Below are positions 30,038 through 44,400 of a stretch of 64,000 nt of DNA, in pieces. The translations under genes and the position numbers were made by a program. The stretch comes from Bombus terrestris (Eukaryota > Arthropoda > Insecta > Hymenoptera > Apidae): contig NC_063277.1 in the NCBI RefSeq assembly GCF_910591885.1, positions 17,999,664-18,063,663 of the forward strand, given 5' to 3'. How positions within the stretch are numbered: the stretch's first letter is position 1; the number at the start of each line of letters is the position of its first letter. The notes under the pieces were generated by a model. It saw only the letters and a program-made list of their open reading frames with translations. It did not search any database and was not told the origin of the DNA.

Positions 30038-33000
30038 ATGGCAGCGAATGTTTCGATACCATCGTACTCCAAGGAATCAACGGATTCTAAAAGTGGAAGA
30101 GAGACCAACATAAGGGCGCCTTGCGAAAAGGAAGAAACTGATTTTAATCTTTGTCCTTTTGTAAGCAATGGATTTACATAGTTATATATAAATTTCTTTT
30201 ATGAAGATCGACAAACTGAAATCTTTGATAAAGCTATTTAATATTACAATACATATTGCAACTAACCTAAAAACAACCCTTAATGATACGTATATATATA
30301 TATATACTGTATATGTAAAGATATATGTACGGTTAAAAATGGAATTTATTTATATGTAACCTTTTTAAATACAGGAATTATTATGGTCTTTTGGGACAAA
30401 TTCAGATACACCTATAATAAATTTAACCACAAAAAATCGTACGATCATCGCTTATGCTTGTTCGCATGTTATAATAATCTACAACTATAAGACTAAATAC
30501 GCGATAAGTCTTCAAGGTCATGTATGTATCGATCTTTTGCTTATTATATTTGCATCTTCGTACACGACTTATTCGTGCATCAACTTTGTAGAAGAACGCG
30601 GTGAAAACTTTATCGACATCGAAAGATGGAAAATGGTTGTTGTCCGCAGATTTTGAAAAAGATTGCGTAGCTGTCGTTTGGGACACCGAAACTGGGTAAT
30701 GAAATTTGGAAATGCGATGAAAACATTTTTTTTCTTTTCTTTTGCTACTAATTAGAAACTAATGGAGAGGAAACTAGGGTGGGAGGAGGAGGAGGGCGCG
30801 TTTCACAACGAGCGAAAAACGTATCTTATCTGTTTTTTACTTGCGCGTTAACTATCACGACGCATTGTACAACAGCTAGAATTGAGTTATGAGTAAGAAC
30901 CAGAAAAGGTGAGGGAGCGAAATTCAAACAGGTTCTCTTATCGGGGAGATAAGTGACGTTATAGGAGGTACTGCATACAGGGTGTTCCATAATAAATGGA
31001 CAATCCAATTTATGAGGCGGATCTAGCATCGATGTATGTCCTGTTTGATCTTGTTTAAAAAAAATATAGCAAATTTTACGTTCCATCGTTTCTGATCATA
31101 TCTGATTATCCTCACGCGAGATGTTCAAAACGACTTTTGGATTTTTGTTTACGAGGATACTTGAAATCCATCGTACGAAGAAAGAGAATTAAAGTGAAAA
31201 AGAGATATGGACTCTTTTTTTATTGCTTTTAGGTGCTTAAATAATTGTCCGCTTATTACGAAACGTCGTGTACATTGTAAATAAAATATACAAATCGAAC
31301 GTCGAATATGACATCAAATACTTGAAAAAATCTAACATATTTGTAGTTGCTATTGCTATTGTTATTGCAGTGTACCAATTTCGACTTTATTTAATCCACA
31401 TGGTGATAAAGGAATGACCGCTGCTAAAATTAGCCCAAACGCTAAGTATATAGTAACTGTTGGAAACGAATTTCACCAAAAAGTTCAGTTCTGGCTATGG
31501 ACGTATGGGAAAGATCAACCTGATGGTTAATCATTAGTATTGTTTACCAGTCTTATTTAACTTTTACATAAAGAGTATCACGTTATATGTTATAATAACT
31601 TTAATATTATCGCCAAAATTTTTGTTATTCATTTCCGTTTAAAAATTCGTTAGTTTGCTGTTTAAAATAGAACGCGTATTAATACCTCCGATGGAAATTC
31701 TCAAAAGCAAATTATTTTCAGCTTTTACGGAGTTAACTGAACTTTTTTCGAATAGAATAAAGGAAATAGCTTTCAACGAAGACTGTTCCGAGGAGTTTGG
31801 TTTAACTGCCGATCACTGCGTTGCATTCCTTAAATGGGTCAGTATAATGTACAGTGTGTATAAAAAATAAGTGACCGGATCAGAAAAGCGTGATCGGTGG
31901 AGATTTATCGATAAAGGTTGCCGCAGAATCGACCTTGAAATTCAGGGTTAAACTTTCTTTCCGCTTGTATCGTATTTTACTGTTCTCGTGAAAAGCGATG
32001 TCAAAGTTGGCTCTGCCATCGTATCATTTGCGATATTTTTCCATTTCGCGGTCAGATAGAAAGCAAACAACGAGATATCAACGAGGGAACAGGAAATTAT
32101 TCCTTAGATCGCGAGGTAGTCCACCCCGAATAGAACGACGCACCATGAAATCAAAACGTATTTGCAAATATCTAACACCTACAACGTTACGTTCAATTAC
32201 AATTTCTTTGTTATATATGTACACATGTTAGCTCTCGCGCGCGCAAGTTTTACAAGTTCCATAAGAATTTCGACGAATTGATTTTCGCGATTCGATACAA
32301 TTCAACAGCGAAATATATAATACATCTGGCTATGGATAATGATAATTTTTACGAATTAGGAACAAGATGAATTGAAATATTACATACCAAAAATTTTGGG
32401 TAACGTACGACGATACGGAATCTTGAATTGCTCTTGTTACATCCCTAAAACACAACGGGTATTAACAGCAACGACAAACGGTACTGTTTTTACATCTTCT
32501 TTATACTCGTTGTTCCATTTTGTTTATACTCTCGCAAAGTTATTACACATGCTTATATATAATCCACTTATATGCGAAGATTGCAACTTGTAATTTGATC
32601 TTTGTTATAAAGATTGATATTCGATACTTATGCGTAGGATACGTTCTGGTTTGGGGCACTTTTGTTGAAAGACAGAAAAATAAGAATAAGAATCAGAGTG
32701 CAGCTAACAACAAGGAAAAGAGACACATCAAGTCTGTGCAGTTGGAGAAGAACAGTATTATGGTGATATTATATCACAATGGGTACTTGATATTTTCCGA
32801 TATTAGAGCTGTACAAAATATCGATATACGTTATACGATATACCATCTCCGGTTAAAGATTTATTCGGTTTGTCATTGTTAATTCGAAAAAAACATTGAC
32901 AATTGATATCGTAAACATTCTGTATATGTTATATTACTTACTTTAAGTTACAACTAGTAATCGAGCTATTATAAGCATAATTTTCCAGTCGTAAATAAAG

Positions 33001-36000
33001 TTTTCTTATTTTTGTAAATACAGTATTACCAAAATTTCTGTTACATGTACAATTTTAGAAGGATAGTAACGGGAACTTCAGAAGGGCGCATCAGCTTCTA
33101 CGATCTTGATTTAAAAATACTCTACTGGTGTCAACATAAACTTCTGGATTCTATTCGATCGATAAGTTTTGATCTTTCGTCCACATTATTAGCTCCTGTG
33201 TCTGCGGTCGGTGAATTCAAACGTGAGTTCGATATTTATCGCTATTACGGTATATCTTCTATTCCCAAAATCCCGAAATAGTATAAATCCAAAGGATATG
33301 AATTTGAAGTTGAAATTATTCAGTTTTTAATCGTACTGTATCCTGCTTCGGTCATTACGGCAAAATTACATCAACACTTTCAATAATAACGACTTACGAT
33401 TAGTCATTCGATTAGGTAGGCAGGTAGTTTCCCCTCGAACGTAAACTATTTAAAAATCATCTGTCTAGTCATCTATCGATTACCAATATCGGTGATTACG
33501 TTCAAATGCAATCAACTCGATTGCGATTATTTTCTCACTCGAAGAATTTAATAACGTAAATAATATAAAACATAAAGGCAAAAAATGATTAGACTTTATC
33601 TTGCAGTTGAATCCGACGAAGAAGATGATTTCGAGAACGAAGAAGAAATGGAAGAATACTCGGAAATTAAATTAGGAGATAATATCGACGAGAGAAAAGT
33701 GAAATATATAGAAAAATTAGAGTCGATGAAGTATCGCGATCAAGTTCCATCGACGATGTCTGTATATTTGGAAGAAACATTGAAGGATTACAATAAAAAT
33801 CAGCAAGCATTTACAAAATTACTTCACGCGCCTACCGATGCTACCGTCGAAGGTGCTACTTTTTACATCGAAAATTTCATTATCGGTAAGTGCTATTACA
33901 TTTTTGTACACTTGCTCTTTGAAAGAGCATATACAGCATAGATTTTTTCACAACATTAAATAATCTGGCAAGCTTTTCAGAAAATTAATATTAAATGGAA
34001 TTCATATTCAAAAGTTTTGTAATATTTTTCGTAAAGGTTGTTTGAGTGGAATAGTTGCGTCGATAGAAATTCCTACGTTAAAGTGTCGATTTATCTTTCA
34101 AGATCAGAACTTTGCGATAACCAGTTTAGATGCGCATCCTCGAAGGTATTTACACTAATGGAGCTTGATTAAGTTCTAATTAGATCTGTCTTTTACGACG
34201 TAGTATATATAGTTTAATCTTCATAATACTTCTTCGTAACACCTTGCTATCATTCATTAGCAATTTTATAGTCACCGGTAATCTACAAGGTTTCATCTCT
34301 TTGTACGATTATGAAAGACATAAGCGTATCGTACGCAGGAAAACCCCACCTCTTCCAGATTTTAGTATACTATTGGATAAGCAAGCAAAGAAAGGAGCTA
34401 TAACTTATGTCACATGCCCACAGAGTCACGAGAAACTAATCGCTGTTACAGCATTGAAATATTCACCGATAGGTGAATCTTTTGTCGACTATGATCTTTC
34501 ATGATATTTTCAAGTTACAGACCGGACGATTTTCAATGTAAAACATTTCAATGATTTTGAAGGTAATTTACTAGCATGTGGCCTTGAAAATGGAGCCCTT
34601 TGGATGTTGCATCCTCTCACTTTAGAACCTCTTGATAAATATCCTTACAAACATTCCACGGAATCGATACTTAAATTGGCTTTCACAGAGTGCGAAGAAT
34701 ACATGGCTTACGCGGTAAATAAGCAGTATCATCGAACCGTAAACTAATATCGCATCTATTGTTGAACAATTTAATCGGAAATGAAATTTTCTTTATGATC
34801 ATTATGACATAAGGCAAAAAGCAACCTCTTAACTTCTTTTAGGATAACGCGCTAGTGGTAGCGGTATTTAAAAAAATAGGTGATTCGCCAAGCGGTTCCC
34901 GTTTATGGGATTTTGTTGGAAAGTATCATTCTCATACTGCGAAAATAAGAGATATACTTTTCGGGCCAGCTACTATCGAAAGCGTTGTATATCGTTTTTT
35001 TTCGGTAGGAGAAGATCGGAACCTAATTGAGTACGATCTTAAAAATAGGTAAATCAGATATTTCAGATAACAGAGAAAAATACATATAACGTACAATTAA
35101 ACTCTAGAAATTCTCTGCATTTTCCAGTGGACCATATCCTTTCCCTGGTTTGCAGATATTAAACATTTGCCAAATTGAATGCGAAGCTATTCCTCTTTGT
35201 CTCACCTGGTACCCTAAGTTGGGCGTTGAAGGATTTTTAATGTACTCTAATTCCGAAGTAATAATCTGGTTATCTTTTAACTGATTCTACTATTCGGAAC
35301 ATTAAATTAAAACTGAGATAAGACTTTTTATCATATCGTCATCGGGTTTCATATCGAATCTATCTGTACATCTATATATTCATATACATATGTATGTATG
35401 TATACATAGTACATAAACCTCGTAATTGATATTACGTTACGATCGAGAAAGGGGCAACTTTATGATATAATATAAATAGAGATATTATATTATCGAAAAC
35501 AAAGTTTTGAGATAATACGATAAAATTTTATCATATACTTTCAATTTATTTCTTCATACTACGAAATCGCTCTTTCGTTGGTTGTATCGTCAATTACCAA
35601 AATACACAGAATCCTTTGTATACATACACAAGTATGTTACTACATACATAATTAAGTTAGACAAGATGAGCCATTTCATATAATATTTACATGTAACATT
35701 GTCTATAACATTTATTATTTAGTACAAATACAGATTGCTAAACGATATAACGAAAACAATTCGAGGAACATTTTTGGGACCGCTTTGTGATACCCCGGTT
35801 AAGCATTTCAAAGTAACGTAGAATCGTATAAATTTTGGTTCTTTGTGTTCATAGGAAATTATTTTACACTTAATTAAAAGGATCGTTGTGCAGGTAATAT
35901 CTGGTAAAGAATATAAAGCTGGTAAATACATGGTATTTGCAACTAATAAGGAAATAGGCCTTCAAATGCTTCCTTTCGATGGGAATCCTTACAAGATTTT

Positions 36001-39000
36001 AGGAATGATAGGGCACCCACGCAAGGTAAGAAGCGTCGTGCACAATGTACATGTATTTTCGATCTTTCGATTATAAGAATCAACGTTACGAACAGATCGA
36101 TCCCCTTATTTCTTGTGGGATAATAGGGGTGATCGATGTGGTATAACACTGCCATTAACAGGGTTATAAAGTTTGTATTTTCAACACTTAATACGCTAAA
36201 GAGTTACACCGTTACGTACGATGTAAATGTCGTAGACGATACTTTGAAGTATGACACTCCGATAGATGAGCACTGAATGTTCTTTGTAATAGAGCAAGGC
36301 CCTTATACTTGAATATAAGAAGAAGGTGGCCTTCTTGATGTAACAGAAGTAGCAATTGAACAGACTAAGTATAGATATGCAGTGACTGCTCTGTAGTCTA
36401 GAGCACAAGTCTAGAGGGATGAAGCGACTGTTCTGTTCGGATGAGAACAAGCGAAGTTCGTTCTTGTGTGACTACGGAGGAAAGCTCGGTGTGGGTGTGT
36501 CTTTTGAACTAAGGACGTGGATTCGTTGTTCACGAGGGTAACGATGCCCATTGGTTATAGCTAACGTTAATAAATGAAAATTGGAGGAGGAAGGCTCCTA
36601 CCGACGTGGCTCGAGGGTGACCTTGTTCATGGGAAAAACCGGGGGTTTTACCGAAATACTCGCAGGATTAAAGGTTCTTGCAAATTAATAAGATTCAGTT
36701 TATGGCGGGGCCTTAGGTTTATGAGGGTCTGTTTAATGGTGCTTGGGCCTTGACGGTCAGACAATGAAAGACCTCGCATGGACCGTTTCACGCGACGTAA
36801 CAGTACACGATCGTTTTACTATGTTACACCGTAATACGGAAAAAATCTATTGATCCTGGATGTGAATCCGAATGTCAGTAATTAGAGAGACATTGTTAAT
36901 TTATAATAAAAGCTAACTTTTCTCTGATTTTGATATATCACTATATATAAAGAGTGTCTCGTACTGTGTGGGATCAACATTAGGAACATATTCAGCACCT
37001 GAAAACTACAAGGTAAATTCATATATAAATAATATATTCCTTTTGATTTTGTAAGATCCTTTGTATTTTGAAGATGCGTAGAACGTGAAACAATTCCTTA
37101 AACGACCACATATTACAAGACGCTCTGTATATATTTGAGATATTTTGATCTATTTCAAAGTTTCGTTTTAATAGGTCAGTAATATTTGCCTTAGCAATGA
37201 TGGGAACATTTTATTCACTTTTGGTTATAATGATCCGTGCACACTGATGTGGAAAATAAAATGCAGGTACCTCTTAGCAATACTTAGGAATCAAATAATT
37301 CCACTTTTTATGGTAATTGAAAGAAAAACATCGTTTTCCTCGATATACTAATAGTTATTTATCGTTCAAAAAGCAAATATATAATACCCGAAGCTTTCGT
37401 TGCAAAAATATTTCGTATGTTTTTCCTTTCCTTTAACACAGTTGCTTTTAATCAATATTTTTACCGCTCTTACCGTTTAATATCGCCACTTACTACTTTC
37501 ACTACTATACAATATAGTTTTTACATTACTATATCATATATTCTTCTTATAATCAGGTCTGTCGATGTATTAGCGCATTTAGGAGGTAAAGGGCTGGCAC
37601 CGTATTATTGTCTGATAGAGGGTGGTGAAAAAGGTTGGCTTATCAATGAAATGAAAGACCTGTTTTATTATGCTCAAATCTTACATCAAGGCGAGAATGT
37701 AATAACTCCCAGATTAATATCCGACAAAGTGAGCACTAAAGAAGTACCGAATCTCATGCGCGTCGTTGGATATTATCCCAGCAACGAGGAAGTAATGATT
37801 TCACTTTTTATTTATTTAATTATTTAATTGAAGAGATGGAAAATTTATTTCTCGTTCTAATTATTCTTTTTTAATGTAATATCATTTTACATTTTAGATA
37901 GAAATCCTTATGGGTGAAATCTCGTACAGAGATTACGCGGAGACCGGTCATTTGGTCGAAGAAATTAAATTCGAAGATTTTGTCAAATTTTATATAAATC
38001 ATCGACCAGCTTTCGGAATTTCTCTGCATCAAATAAGAGAAGCTTTCCAAGCCTTTGCAAATTCAGGTCAAATCCCTGCTTCGCAAGCGGAGAATCCAGT
38101 ATTAACTCGAGAACAGTTTATGAAAATATTGCTTGGCGAAGGTCCTCCGGAGTTTTCTATACAAAATGGCATACCTTTTGGTTAGTTGATGTATTTTTTT
38201 GGAAAACGTCCAACATGTTATTCATGCTTGTGCTTCAAATGTTAATTTTAATTTCAACCTTAAGCAAGGTTTTTTTTTCTAGGAGAACCATTAAAAATTC
38301 AAGAGGCATTTGCATACATGAGGTTTCTTGTTGGTTTTAACGAGAATTTGGATGAAATATATGACGAGCGAAACGGAAAAAAATCCGCATCCATTGATTT
38401 TACGTTCTTACCAGAGGTATATTTAACAATTAAAATAAGTTTGATTTTTTCTTATATTAAGAGTTAAAAAATAGATGGATACTTATTTAAGTTTACAAAG
38501 CGAAAGCGCTTCATTGTTTTTCAATAACAACAAAAGTACATGTTACATATATTCCAACGCTTTATATTGGTCGTTATTCGCGCATTACTATTTTGTATCT
38601 CTTGTATCATAGAGACGTCTCTTCTTACGTTCAGAAAAATTTATTATATTTTTATTATTGTATTTATATTATGATAGTATTTTTTTTATATAAAAAGTTA
38701 CCTTCACACTTTATTGTCTTATTAAGAAAAATCGACAAATATACAAAGCCAATGGACCTTACGCGTCTGTTCAAGTATCCATATACATATTTTTTAAGAA
38801 AGAAAATTTATCAAGTTGAGGATAGCGTGAAAAAGTATCGAACTATGATACGTGAATTATGAATTTGATATTTTTTCAATCGTAAAGTGAAGCGCTGTCG
38901 CTATCTCTATTGCTTTTACGTTTATACTTTTGAATACAAAATTTAATCAACTTTCGATAATTGGATAACCGATAAAGAACTAAAAAACCTTCGATACTTA

Positions 39001-39317
39001 AGTTTGTTTAAAATTGCTTTTTATAATAATTCTGAAGTTTTTTAAAATAAGTATCCTCGTTAAAAACATGCGCAAGCAAATACGAAACGAGTATGATTAT
39101 CAATTTGCTATACTATTCTTTACGATAAAAGCTGGCATAACCATGGAAATGTTGAAACGTTGAATGGTATTAACGATGAGAAACAGGAAAATAATCATTT
39201 AGGCTCGCCGAAAGTAATGTATTATTATTTATAATACAGAGAATATCTTACAAAGATTTCATCGCGGACATCATGGGTATTGAATCGCCGGAGGAAACGA
39301 GGGCTGACGATGATTAA
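30038..39317 (+). CDS. CFAP251: CFAP251 (WDR66), WD40-repeat axonemal protein with EF-hand-like C-terminus
   Basis: A calmodulin- and spoke-associated axonemal protein in ciliates, algae and sperm. Twenty-one exons join in phase to 1068 residues: 30038-30160, 30375-30521, 30592-30695, 31371-31525, 31722-31837, 32360-32480, 32638-32782, 33059-33222, 33607-33885, 34037-34145, 34261-34472, 34563-34714, 34843-35048, 35128-35257, 35723-35812, 35894-36025, 37175-37266, 37557-37791, 37898-38180, 38283-38416, 39240-39317. The start LLWSFGTNSDTPI, WD blades (VVWDTETG, VLVWGTF, TGTSEGRISFYD, VTGNLQGFISLYDY), VGLQMLP-like IGLQMLPFDGNP, LAHLGGKGLAPYYCL and YYPSNEE match the family. The EF-hand-like tail ends ISYKDFIADIMGIE. 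The glutamate-rich N-terminus of mammals is absent. The acceptor at 31722 and donor at 33222 are choices between alternatives. Confidence 0.9.
30976..31272. mobile_element. Miniature inverted-repeat element of about 297 bp in a CFAP251 intron
   Basis: The left end TACAGGGTGTTCCATAATAA.TGGACA pairs with the right end TGTCCGCTTATTACGAAACGTCGTGTA. TA flanks both ends. There is no coding capacity. It lies inside the intron 30696-31370. Confidence 0.65.
36120..36840. repeat. GC-richer insertion in CFAP251 intron 36026-37174, class unknown
   Basis: About 700 bases have clearly higher GC content and lower A/T-run content than the flanking intron. No open frame of note and no tandem repeat is present. 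The edges GTGGTATAACAC and GTTACACC are weak inverted matches. It contains TATAAA-like and AATAAA motifs, which would fit a solo long terminal repeat, but I cannot show a target duplication. Confidence 0.4.
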
Positions 39318-40759
39318 TTAATCTGTATGCCATTATTTGCATTGCTGGCACATTAACGTTGATTATTATTACCATACTAATATTATTACCATTACAATGT
39401 ATTGCGACTTCCTATTAAACATGTACGAACATTAACGTATATTATGTCAATTCGTTTCTTTCTTAAAGCGTTAAAAAGGAAATCAAAATCGTTTTACCGA
39501 TTAACAGATTCAGTTACGAATTTTGTTTAATAATGAAATTGGTCAGAGAGTACAAAGGAGATAAGAAGAGTAAGTTCAATCAGTAAACAGGTATCTTCCT
39601 TTTCCATCAAATCTGACCGATGATCTTTTACTTCCTTTTTTTTTTTGTCATACTCTGGTAGATTAAATTACGGCTGATTTCATGTACAAAATAAAATAAT
39701 TTTAATATAATTAATAATAAATACGAGCTCAATAGTCAAATACCATTTCAAAATTAATAATTCTCTACAAACGGAACATTTTTTCGATCAGAAATATATA
39801 GTCGATACGCCAATTCTTCGCTCGTATTTCATTGCTCACTTACATTTCACCGGATTTTGACGAACCAAGACATATTACACGATGAAGGATGATCGAGAGA
39901 AATTTCAAGCGTTTTACTAACTAATTTGAATAAAGTACCTACAGTTGTACAATCATCCGGAAAATGTTTGTCGGCAGAAGAGCTATTATGAAAAACAAGT
40001 AAGAACTAGACTAGAAAACGATAAAAGATCCGCTCGTTAACTCGTTCATTATTCTAAAACATGAAGCGTGACGAAACGACAGAAATCTTATCGTGGAAGC
40101 TTTACTTTCCACGATATACTATTAAAAATGGAGGAAAGATGAGCGAGGGAAAGTAACAGAGGTCTCAACGCGTATAATTGTAAAAGTTTGAAAAATTCAA
40201 GCGATTTAAAAAAAAAAAAAGAGGGAAGAAGAACAAAGAAAGGAAAAAGGAACGAAATGGTAGTGGTCCGAGCGAGAACAGTATTTCGAGCCGATTGTCG
40301 AAATAGAATGGTGTTTATCGAAAATATTCGATCGTTTTAACGGGGGCACAGACACCGCCAGCAGTGCCGACGATCAGCCGCGATTATCGCAATTTTGAAT
40401 CGATGAAAACACAGCCCTCTCCTCTCACACTAGGCTTCAAGAATTTCTCTATGATGTAGCCTAGAATTTCGCTCTAGAACGCTATTACTTGCCTATTCGG
40501 CTACACTAAATTTATACATTGCGCACTTTTTGTCATTTAAAAGAAGTACAAACAAATGTACACAAAAAACCTTACTTCCTTGTTATAAACTCTAAGACGT
40601 ATTTACATTTATATACAAACATTTTTTGTTCTTTTTTTTTTCTTTTCATTATCGTATCGGCTTAAGAAAAATATCAACGTGGAACAGTGTATGGATTCGT
40701 TTGCTTACCAAGAAGAAAGAAAGAAAACGTTGGGAATAATAGTGGACATTCAATTCACT

Positions 40760-40760
40760 T

Positions 40761-40808
<48 letters not shown>

Positions 40809-40822
40809 ACACTCTCTCTCTT
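40760..40822. repeat. Compound microsatellite (TC)n(AC)n(TC)n
   Basis: Alternating TC, then AC with one AAAC interruption, then TC again, read on the plus strand. The open frames here are simple-repeat artefacts. Confidence 0.95.
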
Positions 40823-41286
40823 TACCATCCGACCCTCCCTCTCCCTCTCTTTCTTCTATCATTGTGTGTAAATTCGTGTTATATTCGTGAATAATAATTC
40901 AAGACTGTTCGGATACATCCTGTTTACATGATCATTATGTGAGATTTTTAAAAACTATTTTCAACTTCGAAATAAGATAATTCCTATAACCTATAATTCC
41001 TATATCCTATAATTTGTTCACATAAAAAGACGTTTAATACAGATCTAGTATTTTTAGAATGTATCGTATGTTTTTAAAAATTTATAACGTATTAAGGTTC
41101 CATAGAATTCGTCAAACTAATAAATAAGAGACGATAAAGCAAGCGTTTTACATTTCAAACGATATTCGAAGCACCTCGAACGTATTTTCGTTAAATTACT
41201 TTAAAAACTTTTAAAAAACGGAAAAAGAGATAGACACATAGGTATAGATAGATAAACGGAGGAAGAGCGAGAGAAAAGAAAACGAA

Positions 41287-41354
41287 AGAGAGGAGGGAGA
41301 GGGGGGGAGAGAGAGAGAGTGAGCGAGTGAATGAGAGAAAGAGAGAGAGAGAGA
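41287..41354. repeat. Purine tract, (GA)n with G run
   Basis: About 68 bases of almost pure A and G on the plus strand, 70 bases after the C2H2/PHD stop codon, so it is pyrimidine-rich in that gene's transcript. Confidence 0.9.
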
Positions 41355-41426
41355 AACTCAAACACCCATTATCAAATATGCCTAGATAGAAATTTCCACA
41401 CGCATTCAAGATACTATCCGCTGCTA

Positions 41427-44400
41427 TCAGTCGAAATAGTCGTCGCTGTTTTGCACAATACCGTGCTTTTTTCGACAGTCTGGACAATACCATTTGCCTT
41501 TCGGCGGTACCATAATGCCAACACACTCGAAGTGAAACCACTCGATGCGACAATCCTCGGCATCGCAAGCTATCATTTCTGACACTTCATCGTATGGACA
41601 CTGACAATAGCAATATAAATTAACTGGTCGTTCCGGGGCGGGGGGGTTACTCTCCGACAGATGCATCTGCATCTGTTGGCTGGCTTCTACCTCGGTATCG
41701 CTGGAATCGCTGCTACTATCCGCAGGTTCCTCCGATTCGGTCGCAGAAGCTGTAGCGATTCCTAGACTCTCCGATTGTCTCTCGATCGGTCTGTAAGCCA
41801 TATTTTTACCGCCGATAGACAATCTCGGTGGCAATGGCTTTACGCTTGGCACTGTAGCGAAAGAAGGCGTCGTCTCTGCCTTCCTCCACTTCACCGTCGG
41901 CTGTTTCTCCACCTCGTCATCACTGGAATCACCGTAAAATCGTTTTGGTACTCGTTTTCGTTTCGATGACCGTTTGTTCTCTGCCTCGGAACCACTGCCA
42001 CCGATGCTTTGACCTGTTATAACCATCGCTTGGGATTCGACACTCGCGTTCATCGAGTGCACATCGTTCGTAGACACGTTCGACATCAACGCCATGTTCG
42101 ATTGCATCAACACTGGCGACGAAGCCGAATAACCCGGATTCTTTTGGTAAAACGCTTTAGGAATGTTTAGTTTAATGGACTCGACAGTCGGCGTCGCGTT
42201 ACGCTGTTTCGTCTTCTCTCCTTTCTTTCGTTTCTTCGTTTTCACTTTCTTCTTCTGCGGCTGCTGCTGTTGCTGCGGTTGATCTTCCTCCGTGGTGGGA
42301 GGAATATCCGGAGAAGGGACCGTCGTGTCCCTATCTGTTAATCCGTTATTCAATGGCATCGCTGACTCCGTGGATGCAGGGGCGACCGCGGCTAGTAGCA
42401 TCAATTGATTTCGTTTCTCCGCCAGCAATTTGTTCGCAAGCTGTTGAGGATGCTCGTCGTAAAAGTCCTCGTCCGTTTCTGTTTCCTCGGTTTCTAGATC
42501 GGACTCTCTCAGTAATAGCTGTGGTGGGCAAGCTGGTTCTATCGGAACCGATGCAGATCCATTCTTCGTTTCCACAGAAATCTCTTTGTTCTCCAACTCG
42601 GCATATCCAGCCTCCGGCTCCTGTGTACTTTCTTTCTCTTTCTTTCGTTCCTTCCGATTAGTTTGTTTCTTTGGAGAACCTTCCGAAGTGGAGCTATCCG
42701 AATCCGAACTACTACTAGAACTAGAAGAACTACCGGATGACGAACTGCTACAGCTACAATTTGTCCCACAAGAACAAGTGCTTGAATCACTGTCGCTAGA
42801 CGAATCACTCGACGATGTACTTCCACCACTTTGCTTCTTTTTCTTCGGACTCTTTGCTTTTTTCTTATTCGGGTCATCCTCGTTGCTGTTTTGAACTTCG
42901 TTACCCTCCACGGAACTCTTCTCCACCTTGTTTAAGTAATCTTGGTCCCCGCTTGTGTTTATCTCCTCTTTCTCGTTCATCTTGGACGTTGCATCGTTAT
43001 CCTTTTCTTTGTCTGACCACACAACGCAATAATCATGATCGGCCAATACTATACTTCTTAAGAATGCTACGTCGGTTTCTGGCTCTGGTTCTTTGATCGC
43101 AAAATTGTTAGCCGTCTCTTTCATTTCTAAACTAGCTGTATAGCTCTTAAAATTATCCCAGATACCATCCATGATTTGCGCTCCTTGTTCTTTCTCTTCC
43201 TCGTTCTGTTCAACCTCTACTATGCTGTCTGCAACAGCCTCGGAGGAAGTGAAATTTGGTTGATCCGCGGAAGATGGTGCATTTTCTTCGTTTGATTTAA
43301 CTTTTTCGGTGTTCTCCGGTTCCTTGATCTCTGGTTTCTCCTCCTCAGAATCCGTATCACTTTCCGAAGACAAATTCAAAGGTGGCAAGTCGTACACGTC
43401 AACGACCTTTTTCACAGGTTCTTTAATATCTTTCACCAACTCGGTTGCAGACACATTACCATCGCTTATGCCTACTTTTTCTTTCTCTGATTTTTCCTCG
43501 TTGATCGATGATTGTTGACTCGCCGTGTCCATTAAATTTTTGCTAACTGCTGGTGGTTCTTTATGGGCGTTTTCATGCTTGTCTAACAGTTTTCGAGAAA
43601 TGAAACGCTCGGAGCACTCGCTACAAGCATACGGATGATCTCCGGAATGTAACCTTTTATGTACTTTTAAAGCAACGGCTCGTGAAAAGCTAGAACCACA
43701 TTCTTCGCAAACGAAAGCCGTGGGTGGTATACAAAAGTGATAAATATGCGGCCACTTTTTCTGTAAACACTTTTTACACAGTACGCTTTCCGTTCCATGC
43801 TTCCAAAATAAATGTTTGGTAATGTCTGGTTTGTTTCTGTATGCAATACCACATCTATAACATAAATGATGAAGCTTATGTTTCCAAACGTGATTCGAAA
43901 GACGCTGTTGATTTCCGGTAGATTCCAAACAAACGTCGCATGCATGATGCCTTTTGCGTAAATGTACCATTAATCTAAATGCAGATGGAAGATTTGCCAT
44001 GGGGCACAGACAACATCTGTATCTAACGTTAATGTTTGGAGAGTAAGTTCCAGGACATAAGTGACAAAGTAGTTCGCTATAACTATAAAAAGTGGATTTA
44101 CACATTATACAGATCAAGATTGTCTTTTGATGCATCTTTCGGTTATGCAAATAAAGTTCCTTGTGTATGGCAGAGTGAAATCTACAATGAAAACATTCGT
44201 ACGTCCTCACGTTTGGAATATTGTATGTACCATTTGTGCTACTGTAAGAATCTAAATTAAAGAAGTAAGAATCTAATTCATCGAGAGACTTTTTCACTCT
44301 AGTAATAAATTGTTCTGCTTGAATAATTATGGCAGGATGTTGAGGTTGAAATTTATGTTCCGCAAGCATGTGCAGTCCTAGTTGCTTACCGTTCACTGCT

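Larger units (their letters stand above)
39318..41426. other. Convergent spacer with microsatellites, no gene seen
   Basis: It lies between the CFAP251 stop and the stop of the C2H2/PHD gene on the other strand. A block at about 40250-40400 is less AT-rich. The 1 kb next to the C2H2/PHD stop is probably its 3' untranslated region and carries two dinucleotide tracts, listed separately. Confidence 0.55.

Noticed and set aside
32520..32882. Long plus-strand frame spanning a CFAP251 exon
   Set aside because: It reads through an intron on both sides; splice sites at 32638 and 32782 give the conserved protein instead.
40679..40894. Frames coding Ser-Leu and His-Thr repeats
   Set aside because: They are products of the TC/AC microsatellite.
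42353..43096. Several plus-strand frames opposite the C2H2/PHD gene
   Set aside because: They are antisense shadows of the Ser/Glu-rich coding exon.
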